DNA of 64,000 bases from Thalassobaculum_A sp040219615 (GTDB lineage Bacteria > Pseudomonadota > Alphaproteobacteria > Thalassobaculales > Thalassobaculaceae): NCBI RefSeq assembly GCF_040219615.1, contig NZ_JAVJSE010000041.1, forward strand, positions 248,001 through 312,000, written 5' to 3'. A program made the translations under genes and the position numbers. The stretch's first letter is position 1; the number at the start of each line of letters is the position of its first letter. Below the pieces are notes generated by a model. The model was given only the letters and a program-made list of their open reading frames with translations, was not told the origin of the DNA and made no database searches. This document shows positions 33,830 to 44,575 of the stretch, in pieces.

Positions 33830-36140
33830 GAGACACAGACGCCGGGTCGGTTGCGGACGGCGTCGGCGCTTCGACCTCGAAGATGAGGCTGACCGTGGCA
33901 CCGCCGCCGGGACGATCACGTAGCTCGACCGAGCCGCCGTGATCTTCCATGATTTTCTTAACAATGGCCAGTCCGAGCCCGGTGCCCTTGTCGCGGGTGG
34001 TGACGTAGGGTTCGGTCAGGCGGTCGCGGTCGGCCTCGGGCAGGCCGCGGCCGTTGTCGGAAACCGTCACGCAAAGCCGCGGCCCCTGGCGCTCTACCAT
34101 CACTTCGACGAGGCCGTGCCAGTCGTCGTCGGCCGGGTCGCCGCCGTCCTGCCGACGGCTCTCGATCGCCTCGACGGCGTTCTGCAGCAGGTTGGTCAGG
34201 GCCTGGCGGAGCTGTCGCGAATCGCCGGTGACCAGGATCGGGTCGATCGGCAGCGCCACCTCGAAGTCGACGTCGGTCCGGCCGGCGCGCTGCAGGTCGA
34301 CCGCCCCGGATACCAGGTCTCCGATCGACTCCTGCCGCATCACCGGCGTCGGCATCCGGGCGAACGCCGAGAACTCGTCGACCATCCGGCCGATGTCGCC
34401 GACCTGCCGGACGATGGTGTCGGTCATGCGCTCGAAGGTCTCGGGATCGCTGCTGATCTGCCCCAGATACTTGCGCTTGAGGCGCTCGGCCGAGAGCTGG
34501 ATCGGGGTCAGCGGGTTCTTGATCTCGTGGGCGATCCGGCGGGCGATGTCGGCCCAGGCCGCCTTGCGCTGCGCCGACAGCAGTTCGGTGACGTCGTCGA
34601 AGGTGACCACGAACCCCGCCACCTCGCCGTCGTCCGTCTCGGCGCCGATCCGGGCCAGGAAGGTCTTGCGCTGGTCGTCGGCGCCCTGGACCGCGACCTG
34701 GTCCTCGGACTCCCGCCACGGCCGCCGCCGGGCCTCCGCGATCAGCGGGCCGAACTCCGGGACCAGGTCCTGCAGCGGCTGGCCGATGGCCTCATCCAGA
34801 TCGAGCCCCAGCAGGCGCCCCGCCGAGCGGTTCGGCAGGTTGACGTTGCCGGCCGGATCGAGACCGATCACCCCCGCCGACACCCCGCCGAGCACCGCCT
34901 CGGTGAAGCGCCGGCGGTCGTCGAGCTGCTGGTTGGCGTCGATCAGGTCGGACCGCTGGGATTCCAGCTGCGCGGTCATGCGGTTGAAGGCCCGGCTGAG
35001 GGTCGCCAGTTCGTCGACCGCGTCGCCCGGCGAGACCCGGGTGGTCAGGTCGCCGGCCCGCACCCGCTCGGCCACGCTGATCAGGGCACTGATCGGACGC
35101 GCCAGCCGGTCCGCCAGCAGCAGCCCGACCCAGCTTGCCGCGAGCAGCAGCAGCAGCGCGACCAGCGCGAAAACGATCGCGAAGGTCAGCTGGAAGTCGA
35201 ACCGCTTGCCCTCCAGCACCTGGTACTGGGAGACCGCCTCCTGGGTGCGCTCGACATGGGCCAGCAGCGCCGGGTCGACGAAACGGCCGACATAGAGGAA
35301 GGCGTCGACGAACTGGTTCAGCGCGACCAGCGCGCGGATCCGGTCGTCGTTCTCACTGGTCAGGATCACCACCTCGCCTTCCCGCGCCTGCGCCATGGCG
35401 CGCTCCGGCAGCGGCTCGAAGTCGAACGAGAACGACAGGCTGGAGCGTGCCAGCGCCCGCCCGGAGCCGTCGAACACCACCGCTTCGGTCAGGTTGCGCA
35501 CGGCCGCCTGGGCCGACATCACCTGGTCGAACCGGCGCGTGTCGGACAGCAGGAACGGAGCGTCGCGGTTCAGGTCGTTGGCCATGGCCAGGGCGTCGCC
35601 GCGGATGGTCTGGCGGTGCTCCTCGAGATACGCCTCGGCGACCGCCGTCGAGCTCTTCACCGCGGTAGCCACGCGCTCGCTGAACCAGCCGCGCAGCCCG
35701 AAATCGAAGAACACCGCCGAGAAGATCGACACGATCAGGGTCGGGGTGATGGCGACCGCCGCGAACATCACGGCGAGCCGGACATGCAGGCGAGAGCCGG
35801 CCTGACCGCGCCGCCGCTCCACCCAGATCCGCGCAAGCTGGCGGGTGATCAACGCGCCGAGCGCCAGCAGGAAGGCGATGTTCAGGTAGATCGCCGCCAG
35901 CACCATGTCCGGCTCGGGCCCGAGCGGGCCGGAGCCGGTGAGGATGATCGCGGTGCCGACACCCGAGGCGATCGCCAGCAGCGCCAGGGTCAGGGCCAGC
36001 CGACGCTCCAGGTCGTGCCGGCGGGCCCAGCGCAGGAAGCCGTTGATCCAAGGCGTCCCGGCCGGGACCGTCGACGGCGGGTCCGGCGGTCGGTCGTCCG
36101 GCTTTCCGGCGGTCGGTCGGGGTGCGGCGGCGTCGGTCAT
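33819..36140 (-). CDS. ntrY: Nitrogen regulation sensor kinase NtrY
   Basis: A 773-residue membrane sensor kinase. Hydrophobic segments near the N-terminus (ALTLALLAIASGVGTAIIL, MVLAAIYLNIAFLLALGALI, LAVMFAAVAITPTLIVSIF) and one near residue 310 frame a periplasmic domain. A HAMP domain, a PAS domain, a HisKA with the phospho-acceptor His in ARRIAHEIKNPLTPIQL, and an HATPase domain (NGRGLPEADRDRL, GTGLGLAIVKKI) follow. It partners NtrX, and the genes overlap. The order ntrB-C-Y-X is standard in this class. Confidence 0.96.
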   Translation of the reverse strand: MTDAAAPRPTAGKPDDRPPDPPSTVPAGTPWINGFLRWARRHDLERRLALTLALLAIASGVGTAIILTGSGPLGPEPDMVLAAIYLNIAFLLALGALITRQLARIWVERRRGQAGSRLHVRLAVMFAAVAITPTLIVSIFSAVFFDFGLRGWFSERVATAVKSSTAVAEAYLEEHRQTIRGDALAMANDLNRDAPFLLSDTRRFDQVMSAQAAVRNLTEAVVFDGSGRALARSSLSFSFDFEPLPERAMAQAREGEVVILTSENDDRIRALVALNQFVDAFLYVGRFVDPALLAHVERTQEAVSQYQVLEGKRFDFQLTFAIVFALVALLLLLAASWVGLLLADRLARPISALISVAERVRAGDLTTRVSPGDAVDELATLSRAFNRMTAQLESQRSDLIDANQQLDDRRRFTEAVLGGVSAGVIGLDPAGNVNLPNRSAGRLLGLDLDEAIGQPLQDLVPEFGPLIAEARRRPWRESEDQVAVQGADDQRKTFLARIGAETDDGEVAGFVVTFDDVTELLSAQRKAAWADIARRIAHEIKNPLTPIQLSAERLKRKYLGQISSDPETFERMTDTIVRQVGDIGRMVDEFSAFARMPTPVMRQESIGDLVSGAVDLQRAGRTDVDFEVALPIDPILVTGDSRQLRQALTNLLQNAVEAIESRRQDGGDPADDDWHGLVEVMVERQGPRLCVTVSDNGRGLPEADRDRLTEPYVTTRDKGTGLGLAIVKKIMEDHGGSVELRDRPGGGATVSLIFEVEAPTPSATDPASVSHGE

Positions 36141-36191
36141 CGTGTCCGGGTTTTATGCTCGGCCGTTGGTTTCGGCCAGCCTGGCGACGCG

Positions 36192-37660
<1,469 letters not shown>

Positions 37661-37664
<4 letters not shown>

Positions 37665-38824
37665 AGCGCGCCCTCCATCTCGGCGGCGCCGCGGCGGCGC
37701 ACGCGCCGTGGCTTGGGCTCTTCGGTGATCGGGAAGGTCAGGCGGAAGATCGTGCGGCGCGCCGCCGAGTCGACCTCGATGACCCCGCCGTGGTCGGCCA
37801 CCGTCTTCGCGACGAAAGCCAAGCCGAGGCCGGTGCCGTTGATCTTGGTGGTGACGAACGGCTCGAACAGGTTGGCGCGCAGCTCCTCGGGAATGCCGGG
37901 GCCGTTGTCCTGGACCGTGACCTGCAGGGGCAGGTGCAGCCGCTCCAGCGAGCCCGCGACCGCGACCCGCATGCCGTGCCGGTAGCTGGTGGTCAGGGTG
38001 ATCTCGCCGGCCTCCTTCGGGACCGCCTCGCAGGCGTTCTTGATGAGGTTCAGGAAGATCTGCACCAGCAGGTCGTGGTTGCCGAGGACCGGGGGCAGCG
38101 ACGGGTCGTAGCGCTCCACGAAGGTCACGTGCCGCCCGAAGCCGTTCTGGGCGACCCGCCGGCAGCGCTCCAACACCTCGTGGATGTTGACCGGGCCGCG
38201 CTGGATCGGTCGTTCGTCCGAGAACACCTCCATGCGGTCAACCAGCGCGCAGATCCGGTCGGTCTCGTCGCAGATCAGGCGGGTCAGGGTCGCGTCCTCG
38301 GGCCCGACCGACTGTTCCAGGAGCTGGGCCGCGCCGCGGATTCCGGACAGCGGGTTCTTGACCTCGTGGGCCAGCATGGCGGCCATGGCGGTCACCGAGC
38401 GGGCGGCGCCGCGATAGCTGAGCTGGCGGTGCATCTTGAAGGCGATGGTGCGTTCCTGCAGGCACAGCGCCACGCAGTCCGGCGACTCCGGGATCGGCGA
38501 GATCTGCAGGTTGACCGTGCGCTGGCCCAGCCGCGGCGATTCGATCACCAGGTCGTAGTCGGACAGGCTGGCCTGGGTGTCGCGCGCCTGCTCGATCATC
38601 CCGATCAGCGGGCTGTCCTCCGGAATCCACTCCGACAGCGGTCGGCCGGCGGCGTAGGCGGCGCTGGCGCCGATCAGGTCCTCGCCGGCCATGTTCAGCG
38701 ACACGATCACGTTGTCGCCGTCCACCACCACGACCGCGGACGGCAGGGCGTTGAGCACGGCACTTCCGTCGATCGCCGGGGCGCCGCGCCGCTTTCGCGC
38801 TGCCTTGGCTGCTGCTCCGATCAC
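37661..38824 (-). CDS. ntrB: Nitrogen regulation sensor kinase/phosphatase NtrB
   Basis: A 387-residue cytoplasmic kinase without membrane segments. An N-terminal PAS domain (AVVVVDGDNVIVSLNMAGEDLIG) is followed by HisKA with the His in LAHEVKNPLSGIRG and an HATPase with NGPGIPEELRANLFEPF and GTGLGLAFVAKTV. It controls NtrC in response to PII proteins. It overlaps ntrC and dusB by four bases each, so dusB-ntrB-ntrC is one transcription unit. Confidence 0.96.
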
Positions 38825-39807
38825 GCCGCTCTCCGCTCGATCAGGGGGTCGAAATACCGGTCGATGGCCGCGAACACCCGCTGCGGCTCGACCGTGTTGT
38901 TGACGGCCTGGCGGAACCCGGCCGAGTCCGGCAGGCCCTGGCTGTACCAGCCGACATGCTTGCGGGCGTTGCGCAGCCCGGCGTTGACGCCGTAGTGCGA
39001 CAGCATCCCCTCGAGATGCTCCACCAGGATGGTCTTCAGCTCGGCTACCGACGGCGCCTCGCCTTCGCCGCGCCCGGCCAGCCGGTCGGCCACCTGCCGC
39101 AGTACCCAGGGCCGGCCGCAGGCGCCGCGCCCGATCATCACGCCGTCGGCGCCGGACTGTTCCAGGCAGGCGACGGCCTCGTCCGGCGTGGTGATGTCGC
39201 CGTTGGCGACGACCGGGATCCGGACGGCGTCCTTGACCTGCCGGATGAATGCCCAGTCGGCCCGGCCGTTGTACATCTGGCAGCGCGTGCGGCCGTGCAC
39301 CGTGAGCATCCGGATGCCGGCGTCCTCGGCGATCCGGGCCAGCCGGGGGGCGTTGCGGTCGCTCTCGTCCCAGCCGGTGCGCATCTTCAGGGTCACCGGC
39401 ACCGGCACCGCCTTCACCACCGCCGCGACGATGCGCCCGGCCAGGTCCTCGTCGCGCATCAGCGCCGAGCCGGCCAGCCGGTTGACCACCTTCTTCACCG
39501 GGCAGCCCATATTGATGTCGACGATCGCGGCGCCGCCGTCGACCGCCAGGCGGGCGGCCTCGGCCATCACCGCCGGGTCCCAGCCTGCGAGCTGGACCAC
39601 CGCCGGCGCGTCGTCGGCGTCGATCTCGGCCTTGCGGAGTTCCTCGCGGACCTCGCGCAGCATGGCGTCGCTGGCGATCATCTCGGACACCACCAGCCCG
39701 GCGCCGTAGCGTCGGACGATGCGTCGGAACGGCCGGTCAGACACGCCGGACATCGGCGCGAGCACCACGGGGTCCTGAAGGGCGATGGGCCCGATTTCTA
39801 TGCTCAT
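38821..39807 (-). CDS. dusB: tRNA-dihydrouridine synthase DusB
   Basis: A 328-residue FMN-dependent TIM-barrel flavoenzyme that reduces uridine in the tRNA D-loop. The phosphate-binding and catalytic stretch NMGCPVKKV (with catalytic Cys) and VHGRTRCQMYNG, ADGVMIGRGACGRPW are typical. The position at the head of ntrB, rather than beside fis as in enterics, is the alphaproteobacterial NifR3 arrangement; nifR3 is an old name. It is coupled to ntrB. Confidence 0.95.
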   Translation of the reverse strand: MSIEIGPIALQDPVVLAPMSGVSDRPFRRIVRRYGAGLVVSEMIASDAMLREVREELRKAEIDADDAPAVVQLAGWDPAVMAEAARLAVDGGAAIVDINMGCPVKKVVNRLAGSALMRDEDLAGRIVAAVVKAVPVPVTLKMRTGWDESDRNAPRLARIAEDAGIRMLTVHGRTRCQMYNGRADWAFIRQVKDAVRIPVVANGDITTPDEAVACLEQSGADGVMIGRGACGRPWVLRQVADRLAGRGEGEAPSVAELKTILVEHLEGMLSHYGVNAGLRNARKHVGWYSQGLPDSAGFRQAVNNTVEPQRVFAAIDRYFDPLIERRAA

Positions 39808-39933
39808 AATTTAGGCAGGCCAATTCAGTGATGAATTCTTGAGCATTGTTAGCGACGGCGCGCGGAATCGCAAGCACGCCGTTCCGCGACCGTCGTCGGT
39901 ATCGGGCGAACCGCCGGTGTGCGCGGGGAAGCG

Positions 39934-40728
39934 CTACTCGAGAAGCAGGGCCTGCACGGCCTTCACGCCGGGATAGGCCAGGGTCAGCAGCAGATAGACC
40001 ACCAGGACCGCACGGGCGGCCCGCCGGCCGCGCAGGCCGGAACGGGCGTGCAGGAGCAGCACGGCCGCTACCACCAGGAAGGAGGCGAGCGACAGGACGG
40101 TCTTGTGGTCGAGCACCAGCAGGCGGCCGGTCTCGTCCAGTTCCAGCACCATGCCGGAGGCGATCCCGAAGCCGAGCACCACCAGCGCCAGCAGCAGCAT
40201 CTGGAACTGCAGCCGGTCGGCGTCGGCCGCCGCCGGCAGGGAGGCGCGCCAGCCCGCCTCCCGCTTGGCCTTGAGGGCACTCTCCTTGAGCACCACCGCC
40301 AGGCCGGCGACCGCCGCCACGGTCGCCAGCGCGTAGGTCGCCAGCGACACCAGGATATGGAGGATGACCCAGCCTTCCGGCAGGGTCCCGACGACGCCGG
40401 CCGGCTCGGGGTCGTCGGTCACCGTTGCCAGGAATGCCAGGATCATCAGATACGGCCCCAGCAACGCCGCCAGCCGGCCGGCCCAGGGCCGAACCAGTAC
40501 CACCGCGGCGAACACCATGACGGTGGCGGCGACGCTGATCCACAGCGCCACCCCGAGGCTGGGGTCCCAGTGCCCGGCGAGCCGGGCGACGCTCCAGCCG
40601 ACCGCGCCGACCGCGGCGACCGCAAGTGCCAGCCAGAGCCGGGGTCCGGCACCGGGTACCGGCCGTACCGCCAGCAGCGCTGCCGGCACCAGGGCGGCGA
40701 GCGCCGAGAGGTTCAGGGCGAGAGACAT
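39934..40728 (-). CDS. CcsA/YpjD-family cytochrome c assembly-like membrane protein
   Basis: A 264-residue protein with about eight hydrophobic segments. The conserved region VILHILVSLATYALATVAAVAGLAVVLKE carries the His expected to bind heme, and LDHKTVLSLASFLVVAAVLLLHARSG supplies another His near a later helix. These are the CcsA/CcmC-type heme-handling family; the single-gene YpjD subgroup is of unclear role, and the WWD motif of CcmC is not seen. The gene is divergent from ispDF with a 96-base spacer. Confidence 0.75.
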   Translation of the reverse strand: MSLALNLSALAALVPAALLAVRPVPGAGPRLWLALAVAAVGAVGWSVARLAGHWDPSLGVALWISVAATVMVFAAVVLVRPWAGRLAALLGPYLMILAFLATVTDDPEPAGVVGTLPEGWVILHILVSLATYALATVAAVAGLAVVLKESALKAKREAGWRASLPAAADADRLQFQMLLLALVVLGFGIASGMVLELDETGRLLVLDHKTVLSLASFLVVAAVLLLHARSGLRGRRAARAVLVVYLLLTLAYPGVKAVQALLLE

Positions 40729-40824
40729 GGACGGATGCCTACACTAAGATCGCGCCCCGCTCCAGGGCCGGCGACGACGCATGCCCCTTGCCCGCCCACG
40801 ACCGGCCGAGAGGACCATCCGCGC

Positions 40825-41994
40825 GTGAAGACCATCGCCCTGATCGTGGCCGCCGGACGCGGCGAGCGGGCCGGCGGCGGACCGCCGAAGCAGTATCGCC
40901 GGCTGGCCGGGATGCCGGTGCTGCGCCGCAGCCTGATGCCGTTCCTGACGCATCCGCGGGTCGCCGGGGTCCGGGTGGTGATCGCCGACGGCCACCGCGA
41001 CGACTATGTCCGGGCGACCGGCGGCCTGGACCTGATGCCGCCCGTGACCGGCGGCGCCGAGCGCCAGGAATCGGTGCGCCTCGGCCTGGAGTCGCTGGCG
41101 GCGGAGAACCCGGACGCGGTGCTGATCCACGACGCCGCGCGGCCGTTCGTGCCGGGCGCGATGATCGACCGGGTGCTCGACGCCCTGACCGCCGCGCCGG
41201 GCGCCCTGCCCGTCCTGCCGGTGGTCGACACCCTCAAGCGCGGGGCCGGCGGCATGGTCGGCGAGACCGTGCCGCGGGACGGCCTGTGGCGGGCGCAGAC
41301 CCCGCAGGGCTTCCGCTACCCCGAGATCCTGGCGGCGCACCGGGTCGCCGCCGGCGGCCCGCCGGCGACCGACGACGCGGCCCTGGCCGAGCGGGCCGGG
41401 CTGGCGGTCGCATTGGTCGAGGGCGCCGAGGATGCTGCCAAGCTGACCACCGCCGACGACCTCGCCCGCGCCGAGGCCCGGCTGGCGGCGGTCCTGGAGA
41501 CCCGGGTCGGCACCGGCTTCGACGTGCACCGGATCGGCCCGGGCGACGCCATGATGCTGGGCGGTGTGGCGATTCCCCATGACGGCGCCCTGGTCGGGCA
41601 CTCCGACGCCGACGTGGCGCTGCACGCCCTGACCGACGCGATCCTGGGCGCCCTGGCCGACGGCGACATCGGGGCGCATTTCCCGCCCAGCGACCCGCAA
41701 TGGCGCGGGGCGGCCTCCGACCGGTTCCTGGCCGACGCCGTGCGCCGGGTCCGGGAGCGCGGCGGGCGGATCCGCCATCTCGACCTGACGCTGATATGCG
41801 AGCGGCCGAAGATCGGCCCGCACCGCGACGCCATCCGGGCGCGCATCGCCGAGATCTGCGGCGTGGCGGTCGACCGGGTGTCGGTCAAGGCGACGACCAC
41901 CGAGCGGCTCGGCTTCACCGGCCGGCAGGAGGGCGTGGCGGCGCAGGCGGCGGCCACCCTCGCACTGCCCGCCGACGACCCGGGCGCGGAGTAG
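40825..41994 (+). CDS. ispDF: Bifunctional IspD/IspF enzyme
   Basis: A 389-residue fusion for isoprenoid synthesis by the MEP pathway. The N-terminal IspD part (residues 1-225; VAAGRGERAGGGPPKQYRRL) makes CDP-methylerythritol. The C-terminal IspF part (from about 230) has GTGFDVHR, GVAIPHDGALVGHSDADVALHA and DGDIGAHFP with the zinc DxH ligands, and closes the ring to the 2,4-cyclodiphosphate. The GTG at 40825 is the start that begins the IspD fold. The fusion is typical of alphaproteobacteria. pgpA starts four bases after its stop. Confidence 0.96.
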   Translation: MKTIALIVAAGRGERAGGGPPKQYRRLAGMPVLRRSLMPFLTHPRVAGVRVVIADGHRDDYVRATGGLDLMPPVTGGAERQESVRLGLESLAAENPDAVLIHDAARPFVPGAMIDRVLDALTAAPGALPVLPVVDTLKRGAGGMVGETVPRDGLWRAQTPQGFRYPEILAAHRVAAGGPPATDDAALAERAGLAVALVEGAEDAAKLTTADDLARAEARLAAVLETRVGTGFDVHRIGPGDAMMLGGVAIPHDGALVGHSDADVALHALTDAILGALADGDIGAHFPPSDPQWRGAASDRFLADAVRRVRERGGRIRHLDLTLICERPKIGPHRDAIRARIAEICGVAVDRVSVKATTTERLGFTGRQEGVAAQAAATLALPADDPGAE

Positions 41995-41998
41995 CCGG

Positions 41999-42484
41999 GT
42001 GCCGGTCCCGCGCCCGTCCCTCGCCGATCCACGGATCCTCGCCGCCACGGCGCTCGGCACCGGCTACCTGCCGGCTGCGCCGGGCACCTGGGCGTCGCTG
42101 CTGGCGGCCGTCGCAGCCTGGCCGATCGCGGCCGCCGGCGGCTGGCCGCTGCTGCTGGCCGCCGCCGCGGCGGTCTCCATGCTCGGAATCCCGGCGATCG
42201 CGGCCTACCACCGGGCCTCCGGCCGGATCGACCCGGGCGAGGTGACCATCGACGAGGTCGCCGGGCAGTGGCTGGCGCTGGCCGCCTGCCCGCTCGATCC
42301 ACTGTGGTGGCTGGCCGGGTTCGTCGCGTTCCGGGTGTTCGACATCGTCAAGCCGCCGCCGGTGCGCTGGGCCGATCGCCGCTTCAAGACCGCCGTCGGC
42401 GTCATGCTCGACGACGTGCTGGCCGGGCTCTACGCTGTCGCCGTCCTGCTGGCTGCCCGCTGGGCGCTCGCGCCTTCCATATGA
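41999..42484 (+). CDS. pgpA: Phosphatidylglycerophosphatase A
   Basis: A 161-residue inner-membrane enzyme that removes a phosphate from phosphatidylglycerophosphate. It shows the family motifs LGTGYLPAAPGTWAS and DPGEVTIDEVAGQW, plus the acidic FDIVKPPPVRWADRRF, with several hydrophobic segments. Length matches E. coli PgpA. It begins with GTG 41999, just behind ispDF, and ends inside a tandem 14-base repeat. Confidence 0.93.
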   Translation: MPVPRPSLADPRILAATALGTGYLPAAPGTWASLLAAVAAWPIAAAGGWPLLLAAAAAVSMLGIPAIAAYHRASGRIDPGEVTIDEVAGQWLALAACPLDPLWWLAGFVAFRVFDIVKPPPVRWADRRFKTAVGVMLDDVLAGLYAVAVLLAARWALAPSI

Positions 42485-42537
42485 CCCTGCCGGTGTGACC
42501 CTGCCCCTGTGACCCTGCCCGTATGACCCCCTGCCGG
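42481..42537 (+). repeat. Four tandem 14-base repeats
   Basis: Four units of (A/G)TGACCCTGCC plus four bases run from 42481 to 42537; the last is one base longer. The pgpA stop codon is the TGA of the first unit, and each unit repeats an (A/G)TGA word. It ends nine bases before the cinA start, between its Shine-Dalgarno and pgpA. Confidence 0.85.
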
Positions 42538-42545
42538 AGACGGCC

Positions 42546-43058
42546 ATGCTGCCCGAGACCCTGATCGACGCCGCCACGGCCCTGCTCTACGCCTGCCGCG
42601 AGGCCGGCATGACCATCGCCACGGCCGAGTCGTGCACCGGCGGGCTGGTGGCGAGCTGCCTGACCGAGGTGCCGGGCTCCTCAGACGTCTTCGAGCGCGG
42701 TTTCGTCACCTACTCGAACGACGCCAAGGCCGAACTGCTGGGCGTGCCGATGCAGATGATCACCCGGCACGGCGCGGTCTCCGAGGAGGTCGCCAAGGCG
42801 ATGGCGATCGGCGCGCTGGCCCGCTCGCGGGCGCTGATGACGATCTCGATCACCGGGGTCGCGGGCCCCGGCGGCGGCACCGCGGCCAAGCCGGTCGGGC
42901 TGGTGCATTTCGCGTCGGCCATGACCGGCGGCAACACCGTCCACGAGCGTCACGAGTTCGAGGGCAACCGCACCGACATCCGGCGCGAGGCGGTGCGCAC
43001 CGCGCTCCGCATCCTGGCCGACCGGATCCCCCGCCAGGCCTACGGCGCCGGCGGCTGA
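42546..43058 (+). CDS. pncC: Nicotinamide-nucleotide amidase PncC (CinA C-terminal domain protein)
   Basis: A 170-residue stand-alone CinA C-terminal domain. The catalytic region TIATAESCTGGLVASCLTEVPGSS and the glycine-rich GVAGPGGGTAAKPVGLVHFA are complete. These enzymes deamidate NMN for NAD recycling; the older name competence-damage protein is misleading. The MoeA-like N-terminal half of full CinA is absent, which is normal for proteobacteria. GGAG lies eight bases ahead of ATG 42546. The end overlaps the convergent ratA by 19 bases. Confidence 0.92.
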   Translation: MLPETLIDAATALLYACREAGMTIATAESCTGGLVASCLTEVPGSSDVFERGFVTYSNDAKAELLGVPMQMITRHGAVSEEVAKAMAIGALARSRALMTISITGVAGPGGGTAAKPVGLVHFASAMTGGNTVHERHEFEGNRTDIRREAVRTALRILADRIPRQAYGAGG

Positions 43059-43489
43059 CCGCCGTACAGTTGGTCGGCGCGGGTCTCGAAGGCCTGCACC
43101 ATGCGGCGGACCGCCTCGTTGAAGAACAGCCCGATCACGCTCTGCAGCATGCGGTTGCGGAACTCGAAGTCGACGTAGAAGTCGATCAGGCAGCCGTCCG
43201 GGTGCGGCTCGAAGACCCAGTGGTTGTTCAGGTAGCGGAACGGGCCCTCGGAATAGCTCACATCGATGCGCAGCCTGTCGGGCTGCGGGTCGACCCGCGA
43301 GGTGAAGCGCTCGCGGATCATCTTGTAGCCGATCACCAGGTCGGCGAACACCACCCGGCCATCGCGCCGCTTGATGCGGGCGCCGATGCACCACGGCAGG
43401 AACTCCGGGTAGCGCTCGATGTCGGCGACCAGGTGGAACAGCTGCTCGGGGGTGTGCGGGACCACCCGCTTCTCGGCGTGGGTCGGCAT
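43040..43489 (-). CDS. ratA: RatA/Coq10-family START-domain protein
   Basis: A 149-residue polyketide cyclase-like (START/Coq10) protein: PTHAEKRVVPHTPEQLFHLVADIERYPEFLPWCIGARI is the family opening, and LNNHWVFEPHPDGCLIDFYVDFEF a strand-rich core. Coq10 relatives bind ubiquinone; E. coli RatA was described as an anti-association factor for ribosomes, but the ubiquinone role is more likely. It lies directly after lipA on the same strand, 20 bases away. Confidence 0.9.
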   Translation of the reverse strand: MPTHAEKRVVPHTPEQLFHLVADIERYPEFLPWCIGARIKRRDGRVVFADLVIGYKMIRERFTSRVDPQPDRLRIDVSYSEGPFRYLNNHWVFEPHPDGCLIDFYVDFEFRNRMLQSVIGLFFNEAVRRMVQAFETRADQLYGGQPPAP

Positions 43490-43509
43490 CCTGCTTCGCG
43501 CCGGCCCGG

Positions 43510-44541
43510 TTACCCGGCGGCCGGTGCGGCCACGGCATCGGCCTCGCTGACGGTCTCGCCGCGCAGCCGCCGGTCGCGGGCATCGCGCAGCCGCCGGAAG
43601 TCGTCGCCCGCGAAATAGGACGACCGGGTCAGCGGCGACGACGACACCATCAGGAATCCCTTGGCGTAGGCGAAGCGGGCGTAGGCGTCGAACTCGTCGG
43701 GCTCGACGAAGCGGTCGACCACATGGTGCTTCGGGGTCGGCTGCAGGTACTGGCCGATGGTCATGAAGTCGACCTCGGCCGACCGCAGGTCGTCCATCAG
43801 CTGCAGGACCTCCTCGCGGCCCTCGCCCAGCCCGACCATGATGCCGGACTTGGTGAACATCGACGGATCGAGCTCCTTGACCTGCTGCAGCAGGCGCAGC
43901 GACGCGAAGTAGCGCGCCCCCGGCCGCACCTCGCCGTACAGCCGCGGCACGGTCTCCAGGTTGTGGTTGAACACGTCCGGCTTGGCGCCGACCACCATCG
44001 CCAGCGCGTCCTTCTTGCGCAGGAAGTCCGGGGTGAGAACTTCGATGGTCGTGCCCGGGGAAGCCTTGCGGATGCGCAGGATGGTCTCGGCGAAATGTCC
44101 CGCACCGCCGTCGGCCAAGTCGTCGCGGTCGACCGAGGTGACGACCACGTGGCTGAGGCCGAGCTTGGCGACCGACTGGGCGACGTTCTCCGGTTCGTGC
44201 GGGTCCAGCAGGTCGGGCCTGCCGGTGGCGACGTTACAGAACGAGCAGGCGCGGGTGCACACCGAGCCCAGGATCATCATGGTGGCGTGCTTCTTCGACC
44301 AGCACTCGCCGATGTTCGGGCAGGCCGCCTCCTCGCACACGGTGTGGAGGTTGTGCTCGCGCATGATCCGGCGGGTCTCGTGGTAGGTCGCCGAGGTCGG
44401 CGCCTTGACCCGGATCCAGGCCGGCTTGCGCTTCTGCACCGGGTTGTCCGGGCGGTGCGCCTTCTCGGGATGGCGCACGCGCCCCGTCGTGACATCCGCC
44501 ACGGTTTCCGGCGGCGTCGCCTCGCGGGTCGCCTCGGTCAT
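43510..44541 (-). CDS. lipA: Lipoyl synthase LipA
   Basis: A 343-residue radical SAM enzyme that inserts two sulfurs into octanoyl groups on lipoyl domains. Both 4Fe-4S sites are visible: CEEAACPNIGEC (auxiliary cluster) and CTRACSFCNV (SAM cluster, CxxxCxxC). Two ATGs lie near the ribosome site; ATG 44541 is preferred because AGGA is six bases away, whereas ATG 44547 abuts it. The longer frame to 44607 reaches into lpd. It is in line with pdhA-pdhB-pdhC-lpd, so cofactor synthesis is grouped with its targets. Confidence 0.95.
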   Translation of the reverse strand: MTEATREATPPETVADVTTGRVRHPEKAHRPDNPVQKRKPAWIRVKAPTSATYHETRRIMREHNLHTVCEEAACPNIGECWSKKHATMMILGSVCTRACSFCNVATGRPDLLDPHEPENVAQSVAKLGLSHVVVTSVDRDDLADGGAGHFAETILRIRKASPGTTIEVLTPDFLRKKDALAMVVGAKPDVFNHNLETVPRLYGEVRPGARYFASLRLLQQVKELDPSMFTKSGIMVGLGEGREEVLQLMDDLRSAEVDFMTIGQYLQPTPKHHVVDRFVEPDEFDAYARFAYAKGFLMVSSSPLTRSSYFAGDDFRRLRDARDRRLRGETVSEADAVAAPAAG

Positions 44542-44575
44542 CGTCATTCCTCTCGCAGTCGCGAAATCGACCAGC

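Noticed and set aside
43040..43489. A type II toxin-antitoxin toxin, because the family is named RatA
   Set aside because: There is no paired antitoxin gene and the sequence is a Coq10/START protein in the lipA operon; the toxin label is historical.
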